DNA of 5,101 nt from Gammaproteobacteria bacterium. Lineage in GTDB: Bacteria; Pseudomonadota; Gammaproteobacteria; Pseudomonadales; Azotimanducaceae. A program made the position numbers and the translations under genes. The notes under the pieces were generated by a model that saw only the letters and a list, made by a program, of their open reading frames with translations, was not told the DNA's origin and searched no databases. This document shows positions 1-5,101 of this stretch, one piece after another. Numbering within the stretch: position 1 is the stretch's first letter; each line of letters begins with the position of its first letter. The stretch lies in NCBI GenBank assembly GCA_027295975.1, contig JAPUJX010000238.1, forward strand, positions 1 to 5,101, given 5' to 3'.

Positions 1-1956
1 GAAACTGCGACACCGGAGGTAGGACAAGAGCCGACGGTCGAACCGCAACCAGATGTTTCCGCCACCAGGGCACGGCGGGAACAGCCCGAAAAAGAGCGGG
101 TTTCAGCTAAACCACCGGAGTTGGCAGCCAAGAAAGAGGCGCCCGAAGCTCAAACGCCGCAAGAGATGGTGCGTGTTGGTTCGAAACTACTGGAAGCGCT
201 AGTCAACCTCGCCGGAGAGAGCAGCATCGTGCGTGCTCGACTCGAACAAAGCATCAGTGATTTCACCGGTGCGCTGGATGAAATGGAAACTACCATTGAG
301 CGGGTGCGTTCACTGCTACGTCGATTGGAGATCGAAACCGAAACACAGATCTTATTCCGTCGCGAACACGTAAGCGGTCCGGCTTATGAAAACTTCGATC
401 CGCTGGAAATGGATCGCTACTCGCAATTACAGCAACTCTCACGGGGCCTGTCCGAAAGCGCATCCGACATGCTCGAATTGCAGGAAACGCTGCTTTTCAA
501 AGCGCGTGATTCGGAAACGCTGCTATTACAACAAGCACGCATAAACACAGAGCTTCAAGAAGGGCTGATGCGCACACACATGGTGCCGTTCAGTCGCCTG
601 TTACCCCGGCTGCGCAGAATCGTTCGACAGATATCGCGCGAGTTGAATAAAGAAGTTGAGTTTCACGCTCACAACACCGAAGGAGAACTAGACCGAAATC
701 TGCTGGAGCGTATGGTTTCTCCGTTGGAGCATATGTTGAGAAATGCCGTGGATCACGGGATTGAGAGCTCGGAGTTGCGCGAGAGCCTCGGCAAACCGGC
801 AGCCGGTAGAATCGATCTTCACCTCTCCCGCGAAGGCGGGGATGTGGTCATCGAAATCAGCGACGATGGCGCTGGAATCAATCTGGAAACAGTGCGAGTG
901 AAAGCGATCGAGCGCGGTTTGATGACCGAAAGCGCCGTCCTGGATGACGAAGAAATCAGTCAGTTCGTTCTTGCACCGGGATTCAGCACGGCGAAGTCGG
1001 TCACCCAGATATCCGGCCGGGGTGTGGGAATGGATGTGGTCCACAGTGAAGTCAAAAAGCTCGGCGGCAGCATCAACATTGTCTCGAAGGCAGGCAAGGG
1101 AACACGCTTCGTAATACGAGTGCCTTTCACCGTGGCCATTAATAGAGCTTTGATGGTGACGATTGCCGACGATTCATATGCAATCCCGCTGAACACGATC
1201 GAAGGCATCGTGTTACTGAATCCTGAGGAAATCGCGAGGCTTTACGCACCTGACGGCGATACGTTCGAATATGCGGGCGTCCCTTACAGGGTCCGCTACC
1301 TTGGCCAATTTCTCGGGCGCGAATACAACGTCGAGGGTCAGCGACAATCGGTGCCCGTGGTGCTGGTTCGATCGGGCGATCAGTCGGTAGCCGTTCACGT
1401 CGACACCGTACAAGGCAGCCGGGAGATCGTCGTTAAAAGCCTGGGTCCGCAGTTCGCTGGTGTTGGAGGTATTTCCGGCGCGACTATTCTGGGTGATGGA
1501 AGCGTGGTTGTGATTTTGGATATTCTCGCGCTGATTCGAGCCCAAAGCGGCGACGGAATGGGTGTAAAGCGGCGCCTGGCCGCAGAAGATGGTACCCGCT
1601 GCGTTATGGTGGTTGATGATTCGGTTACGGTCCGCAAGGTAACAAGCAGGCTCTTGGAGCGCCAGGGCATCGAAGTCATCATTGCCAAAGACGGCATAGA
1701 GGCTATTTCGTTGCTGCAGGAGCGAAAGCCGGACGTAATGTTGCTCGACATAGAAATGCCGCGCATGGACGGCTTCGAAGTCGCGCGTCAGGTCAGGCAC
1801 GATGAACGCCTGCGCGATTTACCCATCATCATGATCAGCTCGCGCACGGGTAACAAGCATAAAGAGCACGCGGCCGAAATCGGAGTGAACGGATTTCTTG
1901 GGAAACCGTTTCAGGAGGCCGAACTGCTCGCCAACATTGACGAATTGCTGGCGTAA
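1..1956 (+). CDS. chpA: Chemosensory hybrid histidine kinase ChpA/PilL type, C-terminal part (5' partial)
   Basis: This is the CheA-like kinase of the type IV pilus (Chp) chemosensory pathway. It phosphorylates PilG/PilH-type response regulators from the cytoplasmic receptor array. The frame is open from base 1 to TAA at 1954-1956, so the start and the N-terminal Hpt domains lie outside the window; the TTG at 121 is internal. Counting codons from base 1, there is a P/E-rich linker (1-55), then a helical dimerisation segment (about 60-190) with the ChpA-like stretch IETETQILFR. The ATPase core follows: N box around NAVDHGIE (248-255), G1 DDGAGI (288-293), F box GFST (327-330) and G2 GRGVGMD (339-345). 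Next come a CheW-like domain (about 380-515) and a C-terminal receiver domain (533-651). The receiver has the acidic pair DD 539-540, phospho-acceptor D583 in LLDIEMP, S613 and K635 in GKPF, so it looks functional. ChpA rather than CheA is chosen because of the fused receiver, the linker and the CheW-like neighbour. No frameshift is seen. Confidence 0.93.
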   Translation, partial: ETATPEVGQEPTVEPQPDVSATRARREQPEKERVSAKPPELAAKKEAPEAQTPQEMVRVGSKLLEALVNLAGESSIVRARLEQSISDFTGALDEMETTIERVRSLLRRLEIETETQILFRREHVSGPAYENFDPLEMDRYSQLQQLSRGLSESASDMLELQETLLFKARDSETLLLQQARINTELQEGLMRTHMVPFSRLLPRLRRIVRQISRELNKEVEFHAHNTEGELDRNLLERMVSPLEHMLRNAVDHGIESSELRESLGKPAAGRIDLHLSREGGDVVIEISDDGAGINLETVRVKAIERGLMTESAVLDDEEISQFVLAPGFSTAKSVTQISGRGVGMDVVHSEVKKLGGSINIVSKAGKGTRFVIRVPFTVAINRALMVTIADDSYAIPLNTIEGIVLLNPEEIARLYAPDGDTFEYAGVPYRVRYLGQFLGREYNVEGQRQSVPVVLVRSGDQSVAVHVDTVQGSREIVVKSLGPQFAGVGGISGATILGDGSVVVILDILALIRAQSGDGMGVKRRLAAEDGTRCVMVVDDSVTVRKVTSRLLERQGIEVIIAKDGIEAISLLQERKPDVMLLDIEMPRMDGFEVARQVRHDERLRDLPIIMISSRTGNKHKEHAAEIGVNGFLGKPFQEAELLANIDELLA

Positions 1957-1975
1957 TGGGCACGAACGCCCATTG
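1954..1975 (+). other. Hairpin overlapping the chpA stop codon
   Basis: AATGGGC (1955-1961) pairs perfectly with GCCCATT (1968-1974) around a 6-base loop, with a possible T-G pair outside it. The stem begins inside the TAA stop codon. No T-run follows, so it is not a classical intrinsic terminator. It might attenuate readthrough into the downstream gene or protect the mRNA 3' end; that role is inferred. Confidence 0.45.
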
Positions 1976-1987
1976 GATACCCATTGG
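1969..1987 (+). repeat. Short direct repeat CCCATTGG, 11-base period
   Basis: CCCATTGG occurs at 1969-1976 and again at 1980-1987, with TAC-type spacing between the copies. Both copies can pair with the AATGGG arm at the chpA stop. The second copy can also form a small ATTGG/CCAAT stem with 1992-1996. The repeat is short, but it falls one helical turn apart in a non-coding gap. No function is known. Confidence 0.4.
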
Positions 1988-2081
1988 GTTGCCAATCAGC
2001 TCCGAAGGTCAATGCGGGTCCCATGCGTAACACAGCCATGGAAATTGTCGAGTAAGACCATTTCTGGAATATGGACTAACT

Positions 2082-2088
2082 AGAAGGA
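2082..2088 (+). promoter_or_regulatory. Ribosome binding site of chpC-like gene
   Basis: AGAAGGA lies 8 bases before the GTG at 2097. It would be 20 bases from the next in-frame ATG at 2109. It therefore favours the GTG start. Confidence 0.7.
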
Positions 2089-2096
2089 TACGGACG

Positions 2097-2564
2097 GTGG
2101 CAGCAGTCATGGAGCGGGAACAAACGGAACTCTCCTGTGTGTTGATTCCGCTCAACGCAGGCAACCTGCTGTTGCCTAACGTTTGCATGGCAGAAATACT
2201 GCTGTGGAGGCGAATCAAGATCTTGAAGGATGCGCCGGATTGGTGTCTCGGGCTTCTCGGCTGGCGTGGTCAGGCGATTCCAGTAGTACGCTTCGAACTG
2301 CTGAACAAGCCGGGCGCCGAAGGAGGTAAAACCGGGCGTTGTATCATTGTGATGAACCGTGCGAGTTCGAACGACGGCTTCGCGTTCTACGCTCTCGCCG
2401 CGGAAGGTCTTCCGAGAATGGTTCAACTCACCAATGACGATCTGAGCAACGAGCCGGGTAAACGCGGCCCTGGGGAAGTCATGGCTGTCAAACTCGGCAC
2501 GGAATCGGCGATCATACCGAACCTGGACTTTATCGAGAGTAACGTCCGCAAACTCAAATTTTAG
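2097..2564 (+). CDS. chpC: CheW-like coupling protein, ChpC-like
   Basis: This is a predicted cytoplasmic scaffold protein that would couple pilus chemoreceptors to the ChpA kinase. It is 155 residues long, almost all one CheW-like domain. An early beta-strand region (ELSCVLIPL, 11-19) is followed by a strand with the aliphatic run NLLLPN (23-28). Then comes the WCLGLLGWRGQAIPVVRFE stretch (49-67), the equivalent of the CheW 'G..NWRG.V.PV' core. The late region carries the AVKLGTESAIIPNL strands (130-143). The W..G...WRG..(I/V)PV.(S/R)FE pattern is typical of ChpC and PilI. ChpC is preferred over PilI because it follows chpA; in P. aeruginosa the order is chpA-chpB-chpC, whereas pilI lies upstream of pilJ. 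The GTG start is chosen for its well-spaced AGAAGGA; ATG at 2109 would cost only four residues. No chpB lies between it and chpA. A generic CheW annotation is the safe fallback. Confidence 0.8.
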   Translation: MAAVMEREQTELSCVLIPLNAGNLLLPNVCMAEILLWRRIKILKDAPDWCLGLLGWRGQAIPVVRFELLNKPGAEGGKTGRCIIVMNRASSNDGFAFYALAAEGLPRMVQLTNDDLSNEPGKRGPGEVMAVKLGTESAIIPNLDFIESNVRKLKF

Positions 2565-2573
2565 GGAAACTAC

Positions 2574-2598
2574 CCCGACTTCCGCAAGCGGAAGTGGG
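2574..2598. terminator. Probable bidirectional terminator stem-loop between convergent genes
   Basis: ACTTCCGC (2578-2585) and GCGGAAGT (2588-2595) form a perfect 8-bp inverted repeat. It has only AA between the arms, so the real loop is probably CAAG closed by 7 bp. CCC (2574-2576) and GGG (2596-2598) can extend the stem past a single bulged G. It sits in the 34-base gap between the stop codons of the + strand chpC-like gene and the - strand rsmE, and being symmetric it can fold in both transcripts. Neither side has a proper U-run, so its terminator role is inferred from position and symmetry. Confidence 0.6.
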
Positions 2599-3318
2599 CT
2601 ACTGCCAGCGCCATGCTTGACGCAGTGCCGCCAGGGCAGCCAGGGGCGTGGTTTCCGCGCGCAGCACAAATTCCCCGAGGGAAAAGCCCAGAGCCCCGCC
2701 GGCGAGAGCCAGCTCCCGTTCCGTGGATGACCAACCACCTTCAGGGCCGATCAGCAGGGCAGTGGGCTGCCGTGGTATTACCGCTGGCAGTACTTTCTGA
2801 CCCGTGTCCAGAAAAAGCTTCTGCTCGACGCGACTCCCGGAAAAAAACCCGGCCAGGGTGACCGGTTCGTGTAACTTCGGTAGAAAAAGTCTCCGACTTT
2901 GTTCCGCGGCGCTTTCGATAATACGTTGCCAGTGACGAATTTTGCGCGCTTCACGGAGGCCGTTGGCTTTTGCGTTACTTCGATCCGCCAGGATCGGCCA
3001 GAGGTCGGTTGCCCCGAGTTCGGTGGCTTTCTGTATCGCCCGGTCCATGGCGCCACCCTTGAGTACCCCCTGGGCGAGGTGAATTGGTTCGTCCGGTGGT
3101 GATTCGACACGACTTTGCCCGCCTAGCTCGAGCACGCAGGTTTTGGCGTCTGCTTCTCGTATGCGTGCATTGAACTCCGTCCCCGCCCCGTCGAAGCACA
3201 AAATTTCGGAGTCGGCTTTCAGGCGAAGCACGCGGATGATGTAGTGAGATCGTTCGGCATCCAGGGTCACGAGTGCGCCGGTTTCCAGCGGTGACGAAAG
3301 ATAGAGCCGATGCCTCAT
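2599..3318 (-). CDS. rsmE: 16S rRNA (uracil-1498-N3)-methyltransferase RsmE
   Basis: This SAM-dependent SPOUT-family enzyme methylates U1498 in helix 44 of 16S rRNA. It has 239 residues, close to the family's usual 240-250. The N-terminal PUA-like barrel covers about residues 1-70, with RHRLYL at the start and HYIIRVLRL (25-33). The methyltransferase domain has LKGGAMDRAIQKATELGATDLWPI (87-110 region), ADRSNAK (111-117), RIIESAAEQSRR (132-143) and the SAM-binding knot LLIGPEGGWSSTE (188-200). It ends with LGEFVLRAETTPLAALA (214-230), where the family usually has LGxRxLRTETA. The ATG at 3318 is chosen because it overlaps the metF stop as ATGA and matches the family N-terminus; an in-frame start at 3372 would add 18 unrelated residues inside metF. 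No strong ribosome binding site precedes it, so translation is probably coupled to metF. Confidence 0.95.
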   Translation of the reverse strand: MRHRLYLSSPLETGALVTLDAERSHYIIRVLRLKADSEILCFDGAGTEFNARIREADAKTCVLELGGQSRVESPPDEPIHLAQGVLKGGAMDRAIQKATELGATDLWPILADRSNAKANGLREARKIRHWQRIIESAAEQSRRLFLPKLHEPVTLAGFFSGSRVEQKLFLDTGQKVLPAVIPRQPTALLIGPEGGWSSTERELALAGGALGFSLGEFVLRAETTPLAALAALRQAWRWQ

Positions 3319-4151
3319 CCGCCGGGATTTTCCAGCCCGAGATTGCGGCAGATTTTGCTGCTCGCCCCCCAACGATTCAACGTGTAGAAATGCAGGCCGG
3401 ATACCCCGGCGGCAACGAGGTCTTCACATAGGCGGGTCACCACCTCCACACCAAACGCCAGCAGGCTTTTTTTGTCGTCTTGCCGGGTTTCCAGTTGTTT
3501 GCGGATCCAACGTGGTATGTCGGCCCCGCAGTTTTGGGAGAATCGAACGATGCCTTCGTAGTTGGTGAGGGGCATGATGCCTGGAATGATGGGGATGTTG
3601 AGATTCGCCCTGTCGCAGCGAGCGAGAAAATCGAAGTATGCGTGCACGTTGTAGAAGTACTGGGTAATAGCCGAGTTCGCCCCCGCGTCCACCTTACGCT
3701 TGAAATAATCGAGGTCTTGTTCGGGAGACACGGCGTCGGGATGCACCTCCGGATAGGCCGCCACCTCCAGATGAAACCGATTCCCCGAGTGTTCGCGAAT
3801 CCAGCGCACGAGGGTTTCGGCATTGTTTACCAAATGGCTGCGAGCCATCCCTGAAGGTGGATCCCCGCGCAATGCCACGATGCGATTCACGTCCAGGGCC
3901 GCATAGGCATCGAGCTGATGGTTAATCTCATCCTGGGTATCGCTGCCGATGGACAGGTGAGGCGCGCACGACATTCCGAGAGCGCCGAGATGTGCCACGA
4001 CCTCGCGGGTCCCTGCCCGCGTTGAGCCACCGGCACCGTAGGTACAGGAGAAGAAATCCGGGCTGAAATCGTCGAGCTTGGCGGCCACTTTTCCAAGGCT
4101 CTGCTCACCTTCTCGAGTTCGGGGCGGAAAGAATTCGAAGCTCAATCGCAC
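3315..4151 (-). CDS. metF: 5,10-methylenetetrahydrofolate reductase MetF
   Basis: This FAD-dependent cytoplasmic TIM-barrel enzyme reduces 5,10-methylene-THF to 5-methyl-THF, the methyl donor for methionine synthase. From the GTG at 4151 it is 278 residues. Family motifs are SFEFFPPRT near the start with the catalytic Glu (E6), TYGAGGSTR (37-45), ALRGDPP with the FAD/folate-contacting Asp (D97), AAYPEVHP (131-138), Gln164 in TQYFYN, IIPGIMP (188-194) and the C-terminal HFYTLNR (254-260). This corresponds to E. coli Glu28, Asp120 and Gln183. The first ATG is at 4169, six codons upstream, but it has no ribosome binding site. GGAGGT falls inside those six codons, 7 bases before the GTG at 4151, so the shorter start is preferred. 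The protein then begins directly at the first barrel strand. It lies downstream of metK, and its stop overlaps the rsmE start by 4 bases (ATGA). Confidence 0.95.
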   Translation of the reverse strand: MRLSFEFFPPRTREGEQSLGKVAAKLDDFSPDFFSCTYGAGGSTRAGTREVVAHLGALGMSCAPHLSIGSDTQDEINHQLDAYAALDVNRIVALRGDPPSGMARSHLVNNAETLVRWIREHSGNRFHLEVAAYPEVHPDAVSPEQDLDYFKRKVDAGANSAITQYFYNVHAYFDFLARCDRANLNIPIIPGIMPLTNYEGIVRFSQNCGADIPRWIRKQLETRQDDKKSLLAFGVEVVTRLCEDLVAAGVSGLHFYTLNRWGASSKICRNLGLENPGG

Positions 4152-4154
4152 GGT

Positions 4155-4166
4155 GTGGACCTCCAC
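4155..4166 (-). promoter_or_regulatory. metF ribosome binding site inside a 12-base palindrome
   Basis: On the - strand GGAGGT (4164-4159) lies 7 bases before the GTG at 4151, which makes it the best ribosome binding site in this region and decides the metF start. It is the centre of GTGGAGGTCCAC, whose 5-base arms GTGGA and TCCAC are perfectly complementary. The same element would be codons 2-5 if the ATG at 4169 were used. Confidence 0.6.
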
Positions 4167-4182
4167 CATTATTTACCGTTCA

Positions 4183-4199
4183 AAGCGCCGCAAGCACTT
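4183..4199 (-). other. Small hairpin in the metK-metF gap
   Basis: Read on the - strand, AAGTGC (4199-4194) can pair with GCGCTT (4188-4183), using one G-U pair, around a 5-base TTGCG loop. No U-run follows, so it is not a clear terminator. It would lie in the metF 5' untranslated region or in a metK-metF transcript. Confidence 0.3.
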
Positions 4200-4233
4200 A
4201 TAAACGTGAAACGTGCCTCGGGGTGTTTGTCAA
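4197..4233 (-). promoter_or_regulatory. Possible metF promoter with over-long spacer
   Basis: On the - strand a perfect TTGACA (4233-4228) overlaps the metK stop codon, and TATAAG (4202-4197) lies downstream. The spacer is 25 bases, well over the 16-18 preferred by sigma-70, so activity is doubtful as it stands. If active, it would make metF-rsmE partly independent of metK. Confidence 0.25.
4202..4215. repeat. Tandem 7-bp duplication in the metK-metF gap
   Basis: AAACGTG occurs twice back to back on the + strand (4202-4208 and 4209-4215), which is CACGTTT twice on the - strand. It lies inside the spacer of the putative metF promoter. It could be a slippage product or a paired half-site for a regulator. 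Confidence 0.6.
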
Positions 4234-5101
4234 AGTGCCGCGGCCAACACCTCAGCCTTGTCGGTACGCTCCCAGGTGAAGGTGTCTTCGGTGCGTCCGA
4301 AGTGTCCGTAGGCGGCCGTCTTGCGGTATATGGGCCGTTTCAGATCCAGCATGGCGATGAGTCCGCGGGGTCGCAAATCAAAATGCTCATGCACAAGTTG
4401 AACGATAGTATCGTCCGGCAGCTTGCCGGTGCCGAAAGTGTTGATGCTGATCGAGGTGGGTTCGGCGACGCCGATTGCATAACTCACCTGAATCTCGCAG
4501 CGTTCGGCGAGTTTTGCGGCAACGATGTTTTTTGCGACGTAACGCCCCGCATAAGCTGCCGAGCGATCCACCTTGGAAGGGTCTTTGCCCGAAAAGGCGC
4601 CTCCCCCATGCCGTGCCATGCCACCGTAGGTATCGACGATGATTTTTCTTCCGGTAAGCCCACAGTCGCCCACGGGCCCGCCGATGACGAACTGGCCGGT
4701 CGGGTTGATGAAAATCCTGGTGTCTTTCGACAGCCAGTTGTTCGGGATTACCGGTTTGATGATCTCTTCCATTACCGATTCGTGCAGATCTTTCTGAGAC
4801 ACGTCAGGATCGTGTTGGGTCGACAACACCACGGCATCGATGCCAGTCGGCGTGCCGTTGGCGCCGTAGCGGACGGTGAGTTGGCTTTTGGCGTCCGGGC
4901 GGAGAAACTTGAGCGTTGAGCGGCGCACGGTCGCCTGTCGCTGGACAAGCCGATGGGCATAGGTCAGCGGAGCGGGCATGAAAACGTCGGTCTCGTTTGT
5001 GGCGTAACCGAACATGAGCCCCTGATCTCCTGCCCCCTGCTCGCGATCATCGGTCGCGTCCACACCCAGGGCGATGTCGGTGGATAGAAGTCCCAGCGCA
5101 T
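4230..5101 (-). CDS. metK: S-adenosylmethionine synthase MetK (N-terminus missing)
   Basis: This enzyme makes S-adenosylmethionine from methionine and ATP, releasing phosphate and pyrophosphate. It is cytoplasmic and normally tetrameric. The frame is open through the window edge at 5101, so 289 residues are visible and roughly 100 N-terminal ones are missing compared with E. coli MetK (384 aa). The GTG at 5063 is internal. Motifs, counted from the first full codon, are EQGAGDQG (20-27), RPDAKSQ (67-73), [17 protein letters not shown] (144-160) and the P-loop-like [12 protein letters not shown] (165-176). Further on are EVQVSYAIG-type [16 protein letters not shown] and the C-terminal AAYGHFGR. 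These are all the conserved signatures expected in this part, and no key residue is missing. It ends with TGA at 4232-4230, 78 bases before the preferred metF start. In many proteobacteria ahcY lies near metK or metF; here none separates them. Confidence 0.97.
   Translation of the reverse strand, partial: ALGLLSTDIALGVDATDDREQGAGDQGLMFGYATNETDVFMPAPLTYAHRLVQRQATVRRSTLKFLRPDAKSQLTVRYGANGTPTGIDAVVLSTQHDPDVSQKDLHESVMEEIIKPVIPNNWLSKDTRIFINPTGQFVIGGPVGDCGLTGRKIIVDTYGGMARHGGGAFSGKDPSKVDRSAAYAGRYVAKNIVAAKLAERCEIQVSYAIGVAEPTSISINTFGTGKLPDDTIVQLVHEHFDLRPRGLIAMLDLKRPIYRKTAAYGHFGRTEDTFTWERTDKAEVLAAAL

Noticed and set aside
121..123. TTG at 121 as the start of the kinase gene
   Set aside because: The frame is open back to base 1 with linker-like P/E-rich sequence, and no ribosome binding site precedes it. 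The gene continues beyond the window.
1213..1800. A 195-codon open frame antisense to chpA
   Set aside because: It lies opposite the intact CheW-like and receiver domains and has no protein-like motif of its own.
2045..2075. A possible sigma-70 promoter (TTGTCG and TATGGA) before the chpC-like gene
   Set aside because: Both hexamers are poor matches and the spacer is 19 bases, so it is no better than chance in such a gap.
2012..2083. A possible 23-codon leader peptide before the chpC-like gene, and a 10-codon frame at 2023-2055
   Set aside because: The only AAGG-like site is 3 bases from the first ATG, which is too close. There is no regulatory codon run, and the translation is featureless.
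2076..2738. A 220-codon open frame on the - strand across the chpC-like gene and the end of rsmE
   Set aside because: It overlaps two supported genes and the terminator palindrome, and its translation resembles no family I know.
3319..3372. Longer rsmE starting at 3372
   Set aside because: The extra 18 residues lie in the metF C-terminus and do not match the RsmE N-terminus, which begins with MRHRLYL at 3318.
4152..4229. A SAH or SAM riboswitch between metK and metF
   Set aside because: The gap has a CGAGG-like stretch and one small hairpin. I cannot find the closing helix and pseudoknot partners these aptamers need. A covariance-model search would settle it.
4155..4919. A 254-codon open frame on the + strand opposite metK
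   Set aside because: It is exactly antisense to a fully conserved MetK, has no recognisable domain and no convincing ribosome binding site. It is a codon-bias shadow.

Overview
The window looks like ordinary chromosome from a type IV-piliated gammaproteobacterium with moderately high GC content. The evidence is a Chp/Pil-type chemosensory kinase with a CheW-like protein behind it, plus housekeeping genes whose proteins (MetK, MetF, RsmE) read like those of Gammaproteobacteria. From memory, Pseudomonas aeruginosa has an RsmE gene close to its pil-chp cluster and metF a little further on, so this neighbourhood resembles a known one. I cannot name a genus from the sequence.

Layout. The left half is read on the + strand. 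Positions 1-1956 hold the C-terminal 651 residues of a ChpA (PilL)-type hybrid kinase; the N-terminal phosphotransfer part lies left of the window. After a 140-base gap with a hairpin at the stop codon comes a 155-residue CheW-like protein (2097-2564, ChpC-like) with a clear ribosome binding site. The right half is read on the - strand, in the order metK (4230-5101, N-terminus missing), metF (3315-4151) and rsmE (2599-3318). metF and rsmE share a 4-base ATGA overlap. The two halves converge on a 34-base gap that holds one perfect 8-bp stem-loop, the probable shared terminator.

How the genes work together. ChpA and ChpC belong to the chemosensory pathway that controls type IV pili: kinase, receptor coupling and an attached response-regulator domain. 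The - strand genes are tied together by methyl-group metabolism. MetF makes 5-methyl-THF for methionine synthesis, MetK turns methionine into SAM, and RsmE spends SAM on 16S rRNA. The metK-metF gap has the most unexplained small-scale structure: a consensus -35 hexamer, a tandem 7-bp duplication, a -10-like hexamer and a palindrome around the metF ribosome binding site.

I see no mobile element, CRISPR array, RNA gene or unknown defence system. All intergenic gaps are under 150 bases. The observations in Part 2 are fine-scale regulatory or gene-content points, not a new system.
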